Source: Nymphaea colorata
Lineage: Eukaryota > Streptophyta > Magnoliopsida > Nymphaeales > Nymphaeaceae
Length of the DNA: 64,000 bases
Reading direction: 5' to 3'
NCBI RefSeq assembly: GCF_008831285.2
Contig: NC_045150.1
Location: 3,486,001-3,550,000, forward strand
Of this stretch, positions 35,331 to 46,968 are shown piece after piece; position 1 is the first letter of the stretch; every line of letters begins with the position of its first letter. A program made the position numbers and the translations under genes. Below the pieces are notes generated by a model that was given only the letters and a program-made list of their open reading frames with translations, searched no databases and was not told the DNA's origin.

Positions 35331-37359
35331 TTTAGAGAAACATCCGAACAAAAAAAACACACTTAAGTTTTGTGTGTTTTTTTTTTCCTGTTTTAATTCA
35401 ACCCCTTATTTCCAAGAGGACGACTTGTCCTGCTTCCTATCTCCAAGGCCATTTTCCACGTTAGGCGGTCAACAAGGAAATCCAATTTTTATCTTGTCAC
35501 TATAAGGGTATTTTTGTCTTTTTTTAAAATGTTTTTTTAAACATTTTAAATGCCTAAAATATACCCCTTTTCCGGTTGTTTACTATATAAAAAGGCAATT
35601 AAATGGAAGGCAATTAGAACTGGACACATTTTTTGCCATTTTTAGAATTGTGCCCGGGCTTGATTTCTATAAGACCTCAGTCAAATATGGAGCTCAGATT
35701 TGGAATTGGTTATGAACTGCATATTAAATCCTAACATGGTTACCTAGTGGATTTAGATTTATTTACTAAATCCAACCAAATAGATTTGAAATCAGATTAG
35801 GGGCGGAGCCAGAAATTGTTTGAGGAGGACCGAATTAAATTTTTAAAAATTTGAGTAGTTCAAAATTTTTACATAAAACAAGTGAAATTTTATAAAATTT
35901 ACATGTAACTTTTTTTAATTGAGGTATATTTAATCCATCCATATCCCACTTCTACATACATAAAACATAAAACGTTTAATTGCTTACTGGAAATCTGGAT
36001 TTTATAAAATCCAAGAATCCTGTGACCCAAGTGAAGATCTCATAAAATTGAAATATGGAAAATACGTGAATTTGAGAGCGGACCACAATCAGAATCAATG
36101 CTGCAAAATAATGACAAAATCCTGATTCCAGATCCATCCATCCCATTTGCAAAACCAATAGGGACGAAACAAAGCCTGTATCACTTCAGTGGACACCAGA
36201 TCTTTTCTTGAACTCACCAAAATACCCTACATTTGAAAAAAAAAAAAGAAAAAAGACCAGTATAAGGGCAAACATGGAATGGGCAAAAGTTTCATTTTGA
36301 AATGACCAAAGTGCCATTTATTTTTTTAAATGACCAAGATACCTCAAAAAATGCCGCTATACCAAGGACATTTCTGCCAACGAAAACTAATCCCGAGTGG
36401 GGACAAGGGGCTGGCAGTGAGTTGAGCCCCTAGAATTTGACTCCAACTCGCTTCGATAGACTCGACTTGAATTCGACTCGTTTATAAACTAATCGAACTT
36501 GAGTCAAACGACCCAAATTCTAGTTGTAGGAACTTGGCTCAATTATATAATAAATGTTGAATTATAATGAAAAAAATAGTTAAAATGAGTAGCAACTAAT
36601 ATGTTTAAATGAGTTAAAAAAACCAATGCATGTTTCACATAAACAAGTTAAACGAGTAGAGTTCGAGCCCTATTGTCAAGTCAAGCTTGATTTGAGAGTT
36701 CAAAAACGAGTTTACCAAGTTGAGTCGAGCTGTACAGCACGGCTATATTGGAAACCAAAATGTTACTGTTAATAATTGATTGTAGGCGATGCTTGCCTGG
36801 GTTGGGACTAATAGTTCATATTCTTGGAATGAACGCAGATTAACATACCAAAAGGAAAATTTCATTAGAGAGACTAACTATAATTTCAAAATTTTGAAGC
36901 AGTTAAATATAATTTTTTAAAATTTTATATAAACTAAATAAAATTTATTGAAATTTACATGTAAAATTTAAAAGGGTCTTTAAGTTTGCGGTAATAAATG
37001 CAAGGGAGAGAATCTTCCCTGCTGCGTTGCATGGAAAAATATTACTGTTAATATTTTCAAATTTTGTTTTTAACCACTGTAAAAATTTTGAAAAATATAC
37101 ACTGGGATGGTCCTAGACAGTTCAGCCCTTGCAAACAGTAAAGGGCAACCGCCTGGATTTTTAGTTTTACTGTTGGAGAGATTTGAACTTTCTATTATTG
37201 TTTTAACCCGACCTGGCTTTAATGCGCTAAGTAGGTTCACGAACCCAACTTGAAAATTTTCACTTAAATAAATTCTAAAAGTATATACTATGCTTCTAGT
37301 ATAAAGTGTTTAACGATAAAATGTATGGTCCTTAGAATGAAATGTAAATTTGGTTTCAT
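35331..37359. other. AT-rich intergenic stretch, no gene
   Basis: It contains a truncated MITE at 35803-35925 (GGGGCGGAGCCAG start), a related interior fragment at about 36860-36980, and a GAGTTGAGTCGA-rich segment at 36420-36745. Nothing coding is supported. Confidence 0.4.
35803..35925. mobile_element. Truncated hAT-type MITE
   Basis: It begins AGGGGCGGAGCCAG and shares the AAAATTT/TACATAAAACAAGTG interior with 18833-18956 and 20463-20654. The right end is not recognisable. Confidence 0.5.
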
Positions 37360-37806
37360 TGCAATATCCCAAAAATTTAGTATCTCATTCAAGATTGTGA
37401 TAAATCTTTAAGGACTTGTAAAAAAGGTTATCAGTTAGTTAGTTATCATGGTTCTTAGTCTTTTATGAGGTTGGAACCGAAACTGTTAAGGGGTAAATTG
37501 GGATCCGTCGAACCAGGAGCTCGAGCTTAAAAGTGGGTTGGGTTGTTATAATGGTATTAGAACAGGTTCAACACTCGGACATCGGGTCCCACACGCGCAG
37601 ACGCGTGTGCTTTAAGATGGTGAATTGTACCACTCTAAAAATTTAGTTTGGTATTGAAGATTGTGAGTGATCTTTAAGGACTTATAAAATAGGTTATTAA
37701 ATAAATGGTTATCCTGGTTTTTAACATTTTTGAGGTTGAAGCCGAAATTGTTAGGGGTAAGTTGAAATTCACCAAACAAAGCCTAGAAGTGGGTCGGGTT
37801 ATTACA
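37360..37806 (+). mobile_element. TRIM element (miniature LTR retrotransposon), complete
   Basis: LTRs lie at 37360-37550 and 37626-37806 (about 185 bases each). A primer site TGGTATTAGAAC (37552-37563) follows the first LTR, and an A/G-rich tract GATGGTGAA precedes the second. The interior is only about 75 bases. A perfect 5-bp duplication TTCAT flanks it (37355-37359 and 37807-37811). There is no coding capacity, as expected for a TRIM mobilised in trans. Same family as 40820-41274. Confidence 0.85.
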
Positions 37807-37811
37807 TTCAT

Positions 37812-38432
37812 TTACACAAAGTTAAACTTTTTGTGCTTTAAATTAAAAAAAAAGTAAGTTTTTGAAGCACCTAAACAAGAGAATAGGTAGGTGTGGGCAT
37901 GAGCAATTGTCCACACATGCCCACAAAAGTATATATTTTCATATTAAAGTTTCATAGCAGTTTTCTTCATTTATATACAGGTACACCTTAAAAATATAAA
38001 ATTATATAACTAATGTCTCTTAAACAAAGTTTTTTGGCTTGGCTTCACCCTTTGGAGACAGAGTAGGTTTGGGTCGAATTAACCAATAAGCTCATTGGTC
38101 CCATTTTCCCTCCATACACTTTGAGCTCCTGTCTCGCCTGGGCCCATTTTTTCAGCTCCTTCTATTAATTTTATACTTTAGCAAAGTTAATTGGTCTTGC
38201 AATTTGTTTTAAATAAAAGTCCAACCTATGTCCATTTATTTACAAATATTTACAAAAAGGATGATGCTGGTTTGCTGCGTTATTTGAAAAACGATAAATA
38301 ATTGTGTAAAATAGTGAGTGGCCTGTCAGATTCCCGATGGTTAAAACTGAAAACTTCATTTTCAAAACAACCACAAAATCACTGATTAATTTAGGCAATA
38401 AAGTTTAGATTTTAACAATTTAATAACATCCG

Positions 38433-38436
<4 letters not shown>
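37812..38436. other. Non-coding stretch
   Basis: AT-rich, with no gene or repeat structure that I can support. Confidence 0.4.

Positions 38437-38495
<59 letters not shown>
38437..38495. repeat. (AT)n microsatellite
   Basis: An uninterrupted run of about 59 bases, directly left of duplication copy 2. Confidence 0.97.
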
Positions 38496-38499
<4 letters not shown>

Positions 38500-38501
<2 letters not shown>

Positions 38502-39436
38502 GTGGTAAAACCGGTATAACGCATAGAAGAAAATAGCGAGCGACAAAAATGGTAACAGAAGTCAGAAAGAGAGTTTAAAATTTAAACTAAAACTAATTTA
38601 GTAAAGGATGTCCATATATGAATACAGAATCCCAGATCTTCGCCAGATTTTGTAGAATTGATTTCATGAAAATGAAAAAGGTTGTTGACAGAGTTTAATT
38701 ATATAAAAAACTTAATGAAGGGCACTTGAATTTTATAATAGATCGACAGGCAGCCACTCAGTGTACGGACGTCCGCAAACCTTGGTGGGAGTGACGCATC
38801 AAGATTCTGCCTGCCCCTGATTTCGACGCATCCCCACGCTTCCCCATGCACTCTCATCCACTGCCTTACCTTGTTAAAATTAACAATCAAAAAATTTAAA
38901 TTGTAATTTCTTGTGAAACCTAAAAAAAGAATATTTTAAAAAACAAGAAAAAACTTGTATATAAGCAAAAGAAAATATTTTTTTAAAGTTTTAATAAAAA
39001 TTGAATATTCCACCAAAAGTGTAGCCGTTCAATCGGCTGATTTATTGAATCCATGTTAACATTGTATCTGTGAATATGAGGTTAGTGGCCCACCCTCCAA
39101 AGAAAACATAAAGGTCCTTCATTCCTATCGTCTTTGGGGCCTTTGGGTTCTTAACTGGTGTCGGGAATTAAGTAGCATAATTTTATACTTAATATGCTAA
39201 GGTTTTGTACTTATTATCACTTATGAAGTGAGATTACAGCTTTGTCAACTAATCTGCACTCGTTAAGAAATAGGGCATGTAAGCATGAAAGGAAAACGAC
39301 TGAATAAAAATACACAAATTGGTAAGCATATTTTGATACTCTCTCTCTCTCTTATCTCTATATGATACAAAGGGCACATACATATATAAACAAAAGCCAA
39401 TCTTTTATGCTTTCTCTTTTTCTCTCTCTGCATCTA

Positions 39437-39509
<73 letters not shown>

Positions 39510-39590
39510 AAACAAAAGCCAATCTACACCTTGTTAGTAATTGTTGTGCACGTCATATTTATGTTATCATATTATAATTCAAGCTTTTAC
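38500..39590. repeat. Diverged duplication, copy 2
   Basis: Counterpart of 34376-35330, see there. It carries extra sequence at about 38930-39290 and a long (TA)n tract at 39439-39506 in place of the simple CT tract of copy 1. Confidence 0.8.
39439..39506. repeat. (TA)n microsatellite
   Basis: About 68 bases, the longest dinucleotide run in the window. Confidence 0.97.
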
Positions 39591-39658
39591 AGGAACATTC
39601 TCAATTTCTGAAAACATATGAGGGGCCTTTGTCAAAATCCAATGGGCCGGCCTTTGCT

Positions 39659-39818
39659 CAGTAGCGGAGCCAGAAAAATTTACCGGAGTGACATTTATTT
39701 AAAAATACTCAAATATGGTGGGGGGTAAATATTTAAGACTTTTATTTAAAAATAAAGAACTTTTATAAAACTTGTGTGAGCAACTGCATACACTAGTCAC
39801 AATGTAACTACGCCACTG
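39659..39818. mobile_element. hAT-type MITE, 160 bp
   Basis: It starts CAGTAGCGGAGCCAG and ends TACGCCACTG. The flanking 8-mers CCTTTGCT and CCGGTGCT agree at six positions, so the target duplication is decayed. Same family as 20463-20654. Confidence 0.6.
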
Positions 39819-40479
39819 CCGGTGCTTGTTCAGCTCCAGCCCAAATACTGCACACCAAATACTGCACACCTCTCTCTCTTTCCTTTTATTTTCCCTCTAA
39901 ACGGGTCCAACCTAGGCTGGTGGCAAGGACCAACATAACCTGGTTTTCTGGTATTTGTAAAGTTTCTTAGCTAGGTGTCCTGTAATGTGACAGGATATCC
40001 ATGAAACCACCGAAATAAATGAAAAAGTGCCGAAAATGTGACCAAGTCGACACTCAGTCAGGTGTTTGGTGTGCAAACGTCCTTTCAAAATGTACATTTT
40101 GGGACACTTAGTCCACTAAGTAAAAAAACGTGACTCCTTCGTGTTTCCGGCGGCGAAGACGTCGGTCACCGACAAGGCCACACGCATGGTGGGCGACCAT
40201 TCTCAGAGTTTTGATTGAGGGGCACTTTGGTCATTTGAAAGAGGCTTTTGCCCTTTTCATTTTTTCATTTTAAAGGAGATCATCTTTTTAAAAAAAAGCC
40301 ATTTTGGTAATTTCAATTCTCACACAGCAGCTCCCATGTCCATGCCCAAAAAAAAAAAAAAAAAAACCATTTCCGATACATTATGGGTAGAGCAAGTGAG
40401 TCAATTGTGAACTAAGTTGTGTTCTATCAACCAGATATAATGCTCGCTAGTTCAATGAACTACTAACAATTGAGAGTTC

Positions 40480-41800
40480 TGATCTCCTTCCTTAAGCCAT
40501 TTGCACCTTTTCATCGCACCTCAGAAGCCTGGTGAACTCTAAGTTAAGCTGCCGTTCTTTGGACAGAGCCTCTACGCCCCCCTCCTCCATATCACGCCAG
40601 TTGAGCTAAATCTAATTTTGAGCTTTCACTATCATTTAGGGGAGATCAACGGCTCCTGACCTGTGCCACCTACTCAGGTTCCTTCGGATAATATCAAGTT
40701 TCTAAAAGAGCCTGAGCAGTGAGCATTGCATAACCGCTGATGGGAGAGAACCAGGCAACCAGCTAGTTCTAATAAAATCTATGCAGCCATCCGTATCTTC
40801 CCAAAATTGGAGATATATGTGTAACAACCCGACCCACTCCTGAGCTCGAACCTTTGATTTGGTGGATCCCAACTCTCCCCTTAGCAGTTTCAGCTCCAAC
40901 TCCAAAAAGGGTGGAAACTAGGATAACCATTTATGGTAATGACTCCTTTTATAAACCCTTGAAGATTCCTCTTAATCTTCAATACATGACTAAACATTGG
41001 GGCGTTATAATCCACCCCCTTAAGGCACACTCGTTTGCGTATGTGGGACCCTAGGTCCGAGTGTTGAAACTGCTCTGATACCACTGTAACAACTCGACCT
41101 ATTTCTGGGCTCGGGCCCCTGGTTTGGTGGATCCCAACCTGCCCCTTAGCAGTTTCGGCTCCAGCCTGAAAAAATCTAGGAATTAAGACAACCATTTATG
41201 GTAATGACCCATTTTATAAACCCTTGAAGATTCCTCATAATCTTCAATACGAGACTAAACATTGGGGCGTTACAATATAAAATGGCGTATTCTGCCATAT
41301 CAAGTGCTTCTCTGTCTAATCTCAACAAGAGAGGGTTATGATCAGAGATTGATCGCGGCAGCATGTCCAATACTACAGTTTGCAAATCATCTTCGGCCGA
41401 GCAGTGAGAGATGTAGCATCGACCAATTCTACTCATTACATTGTTTGCCCTTTCTCTTTTGTTGTTCCAAGAAAATTTCATAACGTCGTTGCACATTTCC
41501 AAAAAGCCACTCTCCTCTACGAACTTGGATAATGCCAGTCAGACAGCCATCGCAGGGGCTCTCCCCAATTTCTCACTACAACCTGAAAGGGAATTAGAAT
41601 CTCTCATGTAAATGATGGTGCTGGGCCACCGAAGAATCTGGGCCGATAGAGGTATGCATCTCCTCTTGGGATAGTAGGCTAAATCGGTTTGTATCCGGCT
41701 CCCTCAAAGGAATAGTGTTGCTCATTCGTGGTTGATCGTCATGCTTTGTGGGGGAAGGCTGATTTGCCTTTGAATTTTGGATCTGATCACATTGTGATAT
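40480..41800 (-). pseudogene. LINE (L1-type) endonuclease-region remnant, split by a TRIM
   Basis: On the minus strand the right part (41275 to about 41650) reads an endonuclease C-terminus: NVMSRIGRCYIS, then VLDMLPRSISDHNPLLLRLD, the SDH-containing block of L1-type apurinic endonucleases, with stops upstream. The left part (about 40480-40819) continues with FIRTSW and an RANLRRWH-like segment (IIRRNLSRWH), the typical linker before LINE reverse transcriptase. The TRIM at 40820-41274 sits between them. No reverse transcriptase is left. Confidence 0.75.
40820..41274 (-). mobile_element. TRIM element (miniature LTR retrotransposon), complete
   Basis: On the minus strand the 5' LTR is 41085-41274 (TGTAACGCCCC start, GTTACA end). 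Then come a one-base spacer, the primer site TGGTATCAGAGC (41072-41083), an interior of some 60 bases, the polypurine tract AAGGGGGTGGA, and the 3' LTR at 40820-41009. Both LTRs are 190 bases. The flanks are ATATG and ATATA, a one-mismatch duplication. Total 455 bases, no coding. It inserted into a LINE remnant. Confidence 0.88.
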
Positions 41801-42926
41801 TTGTTGTCATTCTAGATCCAAAATCATTTTAGAAAACTATTGAATATAGCTTTATTTGCTCCTTCTTTTATGAAAATGAATTTGTTTGTAATACATGCTC
41901 AAGAGGTGTAATATGACACTCTTACACTAAAATCCACACTGGTAAGAATACGTTTATTTAAAGTTTTATAGCACTAAAGTGCCAGTAGATGATAACTTTA
42001 TTTTCCTCAAAAGAGAGATAGGTTAGTATTGATCCAAAGTTGCATCATTTCAAAGGTAAAGAAAAAAAAGGAAAAGAAAAATTCTTTTGGCCTTGCATAA
42101 GAATTAGGATGTCATTTTGATCCAAATATGGTTGTTGAATCGTATAGTATAATATTGCAATGAGGATCATGTGTTTAAAATTCATATTAGTTGTATTGTG
42201 GATATTGCTAGTTTAGATATATGGTAATAAAATCTGAATCTTTATATTCATGTAACATTTGGTAATTGGATCTATTTTATTGCTTGAGATCCACCTTACA
42301 TACGACCATGATTTAAAATTAAAAATATATATATTTGGATATATGGTTAAACATCCATATCCTGCCTATATTAGATCCAAGGATATTATGCTATTTGTTT
42401 ACTTGTGAATCCAACTATGTTAGTATGCTACTAAGTAAGTTCTTGTTTGAGAATAAATTTGTTTTTTCAATAGTTGTCATAAGGAGTAAGATAACACTCA
42501 TGAATATAATATATCCATATTAAGATCTTTGGAAATTTATAATGCATGTTAAAATGCAGATCTAGAAATTTGGAAATTTATAATACATGTTAAAATGCAG
42601 ATCTAGAAATTAAAGAATATGTCTGCAAATACATATGTATTGAATACCCAAATAAAATATGGTCTGTGAAGTTTTTTATGCATGGCATGAAATTATTTTA
42701 ATAGTAGAAATAAAATGATGCATTTGATGATCAAGTTTGATCAATTTGATATCTTCATAAGCAGTCAGACAACGAACTGACTGAGAATCAGTTTGACAAT
42801 GAATCAACTGAAGCTTATTAGTAAGTTCAATGATCATCTTGTATGGATTAGTTAGTGAAATAACTAACTGAGTTTGATTCATCTATTCTTTTCTAGACAT
42901 TTATAAGTTTCAAAAGTAGAGAGCTC
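41801..42926. other. AT-rich stretch with one tandem duplication
   Basis: I see no gene. A 41-base unit is duplicated at 42528-42568 and 42569-42609 with one difference. Confidence 0.5.
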
Positions 42927-43998
42927 CTTGATTATATTTAAATTGTTGTTGAATGCATTTGTTGCTAGAGCTACTTGTTGACCTTGATGAAAAAAATGAT
43001 AAATTTGACATGTGAGTAAGTGATAGATTCACTTGTGATAACCTGAAAATTTGCTTTCATATATGGTGAGTTAAATATTTGATACAAGGTTATATTGATA
43101 AAGACAATACAAGATGAAAGTCCTTGTACAATTTAAAATAGTCATCGAGATAATTGTATTGCTTTTATTATACATAGTCACAATAATGATTGTGTATGTT
43201 GTGAATGAATTAGATGACTGTGAATTGAAAAGTGGGAGCATGTCTGAGTATTATTGTCATATGGTTATGTATTGCATGAATTTAGAATGAATGTTTGGAA
43301 CTCTGTTGTTAAAGGAGTTATGTAATTGAGGAAAACAATAAAAAAAAAAAACCTGTTGCTCTCAATGTATATTAGTTTGAGTGTTAGACTTTATACAAGC
43401 TTCCTAATTTGGCTTGTCATTATATATTAAGAAAGTCTAGGTAGGCCTTGTTTTAAGGTAGTTAAGTATTTTCAGATATATGAATGAAACAAAAGATATA
43501 TTCATATGATTGGTAACATTTTAACAAAAGGAATTCTTAATGATTTATTTGCCAAGCATGTAGCTCATATGAGACTAAAATATATTTCAAAGGTTGCGAT
43601 GGAAAACCTCGCTACAGACCTTAAACAAAATTTAAGTTACGATGGACAAACCAATTATGAAAAACCACGTAACTAAATATTAAGGAAAACCATAAATAGT
43701 GGAAGCAATATGACGATCTTATGACCAAGTAAAAGATGTTGGATAGTGGCCCTAACCCCTATCTCTACATCTTGTAACTGCAAGAGGGCCCACTTGCAGT
43801 TACGAGATTAAGTAAGAAAACTGACTACAAATTTCTCTGGCCGTAACCATTGCTGGGCATCGAAAAGCCCTAGGAGGTAGTCTATAAAAGCCCAGCTAAT
43901 TTCAGCTTAAGGCTAATCATGAGATTATCATAGCCGGCACCTCCCAGAAACAAACCCCGAATAATTCTATTTCCCTTCTTCTTTGTCTTCCTCTCCTT
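42927..43998 (+). mobile_element. Copia 3' end, plus strand: left arm of inverted pair
   Basis: At about 43500-43590 the plus strand reads LTKG followed by KHVAHMRL, the C-terminus of a plant copia RNase H. A purine-rich segment and an LTR start TGTTGGATAGTGG at 43737 follow. The arm matches the reverse complement of 44355-45242 and, beyond the inserted gypsy element, 61134-61348. Decayed, with no open frame. Confidence 0.75.
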
Positions 43999-44354
43999 CT
44001 CTGACAGTCGGTGTTGCTGCTGCCTCTTCACACGCAAACTGGAGACAGCTGCTGGTGAACATCCTGCAGATACATAAAGCTGATCAAGGGCCCCATTTCC
44101 ACTAAATTCAACAGTTGGTTCCCTCAATCTTCAAAGGCATCCTAGGGGCCCAACAATTGGCAATGAGCATTTGGCCTACCGCCGACTACCTACCTGGTGA
44201 GGTAATGAGGCGAATGTCTTCTTCAGAAGTGATGTGAATGATAAATATGCCTTTTGTTGCTAAGACAACAGAACAACTTCTGAATGGCTCTAAGTCTGCG
44301 CAACGGGTGCACCAGCCTCGACAGAGGCCACAACAATAGTAGCAGGAAGAAGAA
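43999..44354. other. Spacer between the inverted copia arms
   Basis: About 356 bases that do not pair between the arms, with no recognisable feature. Confidence 0.4.
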
Positions 44355-45242
44355 GAAAAAGAGAGTCAAAATAATTTTTAGGTTTGCTTTTAGGAAGCAT
44401 TGGTTAATCTCACAATCAACCCTAAGTATAAGATAAGCTGGGCTTTTATAGACCGTCTCCTAGGGTTTCTCAATGCCTAGTAATGGTTATGGCTAGAGGG
44501 ATTTGTGGGCAGTTTTCTTATTTAATCTTATAACTGCAAGTGAGCCCTTTTGCAGTTACAAATGTAGAGATAGGGCTCATTGCCACTATTCCACATCTCC
44601 CACTTAGCCATGAGACTATCAAATTGCTTCCACTATTTATAGGTTTCCTTAATATTTAGTTACGAGGTTTTCCATAATTGGTTTGTCCATCGTAACTTAA
44701 ACTTTTGTTAAAGGTTTGTAGCGAGGTTTTCCTTGCAATGATTTTCCATCGCAACTTTTCAAATATATCTTAGCCTCATACGAGCTACATACTTGACAAA
44801 TAAATCATTAGTTGTTCTTTTTGTTAAAAATGCTAGCAATCATATGAATATATCATTTGTTTTATTCATATATATCTGGAAACACTTAATTGCCTTAAAA
44901 CAAGGCGAACCTGAACTTTCTTAATGTATAATGACAAGCCAAATTAGAAAGCTCGTATCAAGTCCAACACACAAACTAATATACATTTTTTCAATAATAA
45001 GAGGAAAGGATATATTTTTCTTTTATTGTTTTCCACAATTACTTAACTCATTTAACAATAGAAATTTCAAATAGTTTCAAAACATTCATTCTAAACTCAT
45101 GCAATACATAATCATATACAATGATACTCAAACATGCTCCCACTTTTCAAATGTTCAAAGCCATCTAACTCATTGATAACATACACAATCATTATTGTGA
45201 CTTTATGTATAATAAAATAATATAGTTATCTCAATAACTATT
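44355..45242 (-). mobile_element. Copia 3' end, minus strand: right arm, proximal part
   Basis: Read on the minus strand it has a polypurine tract TAAGTGGGAGA (44596-44606) and LTR start TGTGGAATAGTGG at 44595, tail to tail with the left arm. It is cut at CTATT (45238-45242) by the gypsy element and resumes at 61134. Confidence 0.78.
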
Positions 45243-45328
45243 TGTAATCACCCCAAATTTTTCTAAAGGACTATGATGTTTTATCCAAGTGCGAAATTCA
45301 AATTTAGGCACAAGATTTCCAAAATACA

Positions 45329-45440
45329 ACTTTCAGATCCAAATTAAATCCAAAATACTACTTTCAGATCCAAATTAAATCCAAAATACTACTCTTAGAT
45401 CTAAATTAAATCCAAAATACTACTTTTACATCCAAAACCC
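45329..45440. repeat. 30-bp tandem repeat inside the LTR
   Basis: About four units of AGATCCAAATTAAATCCAAA type. The same array is in the LTRs at 57704 and 61449. Confidence 0.85.
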
Positions 45441-45468
45441 AAGTTCAGATCCAAATCAATCATTTAAG

Positions 45469-45888
45469 ACTAATTTGCCCTTCCTTTTGACCAAAAACCT
45501 CATTTTAGAGGGTGATTTTAGTCTTTTTGGGTAAACAAGACCAATTTACCCCTCATTTTGACAAAAAAACATCCTTTTAGAGTGTGATTTTAGTCTTTTT
45601 GGGCAAACAAGACCGATTTGCCCCTCCTTTTGACCAAAAACCTCTTTTTAGACGGTGATTTTAGTCTTTTTTAAACAAGACCGATTTGCCCCTCCTTTTG
45701 ACAAAAAAACCTTCCTTTAGAGGGCGATTTTAGTCTTTTTGGTAAACAAGACCCATTTGCCTCTCCTTTTGACCAAAAAACATCCTTTTAGAGGGTAATT
45801 TTAGTCTTTTTGGGTGAACAAGACCAATTTGCCTCTCCTTTTGACAAAAAAATCTCCTATTAGAGGGTGATTTTAGTCTTTTTAGGTC
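45469..45888. repeat. 70-bp tandem repeat upstream of the LTR promoter
   Basis: Six units, each with CCTTTTGACCAAAAA, TTTTAGAGGGTGATTTTAG and AAACAAGACC, end about 40 bases before the TATA box. The arrays at 57929-58347 and 61662-62073 also have six units, but the unit variants are in a different order. Confidence 0.9.
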
Positions 45889-45926
45889 AAAAAATTTAAA
45901 TTTTGGGTTTTGGCTCTAAAATCCTC

Positions 45927-45934
45927 TATAAATA
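45927..45934 (+). promoter_or_regulatory. TATA box of the LTR
   Basis: TATAAATA with a C-rich stretch just downstream; it is the best LTR promoter candidate, putting transcription start near 45960. The same motif is at about 62112. The 58.4-kb copy has lost an A (CTATAATACC). Confidence 0.65.
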
Positions 45935-46285
45935 CCCCCTATATCCTCCCTCTTGGGCAAGATTGGTACTTGGGAGAAGCTCTAGTGTATTCTCACTTGA
46001 AGACTTAGAGTTTCTCTTGAGCTCTCTCTCTCTCCCTCTTCCTCTTTCCATTTCCTTCTCCAACTTAGAGCAAGCTACAACACTCTTGGAGCTTCATTCA
46101 AAAGGGGATCTTCAAGTGAATGTGTTCATCTTCCTTAGGTCATTTCCCATTAGAGGTATGTAATCTTCATCCATCTCATTTATCTTTTCTTTCTTTACAT
46201 TAATATTTTTATTATTATGCTATTTCTTTTTCTTAAACATAGTCTTGTTGTTGTTTTCATTTTCTCTTCTTATCTTCATCTCCCC

Positions 46286-46968
46286 ATGGCCAAAGGAGAT
46301 AGCACTCAACCTCATTTTAGAGACAAGAGGCTATGCTCAAGTGCACCGGGAGCATGAGAAGATGAGATGATATTTTATTTTATGATTAAATCATGCTCTT
46401 TCAAGTATTCTTGTTGTTCTTGTTCTTTCTCTTTATTAATATCTTCTTGCTCTTTTTTTCTCTTCAATATATTCTTGTTGTTGTTGTTCTTTTCCTTAAT
46501 GAATATATTTTTGTTGTTATTGTTATTTCATTTTTTAAATATAGTTTTGTTCTTGTTATTTTCTTTCTTCCTCATCTCCCCATGACCAAAGGAGATAACC
46601 CTCAATCTCTTTTTAGAAACAACAGGCTATGCTCAAGTGCATTGGGAGCATGAAAAGATGAGAGGATATTTCATTTCATGATTAAATCATGCTTTCTCTT
46701 TTATTAAATATAACATTGTTTCTCTTTCTACATTTTCTCCTAATCTTCATCTCCCCATGGCTAAAGAAGGTAGCTCTCAATCTCTTTTTAGAGACAAGAG
46801 GCTATACTCAAAGTGCACCGGGAGCATGGAAAGATGAGATGATTTTTCCTTTTAATCATGTTCTTTCTTTTCATAAATACATTCTTATTGTTCTTTTGTT
46901 TCCTCTTATTTTCCTCTCTTCCTCATTTCTCCATGGCCAAAAGAGATAGCTCTCAATCTCTATTTTAG
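46286..46968 (+). repeat. Four repeat units each with a short ORF in the LTR leader
   Basis: Each unit carries CTCCCCATGGCCAAAGGAGA followed by an open frame: 46286-46357 (MAKGDSTQ.., 23 aa), 46582-46653 (MTKGDNPQ.., 23 aa), 46757-46837 (MAKEGSSQ.., 26 aa) and 46933-46968 (MAKRDSSQSLF, 11 aa). They share the pattern M-x-K-(G/R/E)-(D/G)-x-x-Q followed by LF/HF and often RDKRL. All lie downstream of the TATA box, so they would be upstream ORFs of the genomic RNA unless spliced away. Confidence 0.7.
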
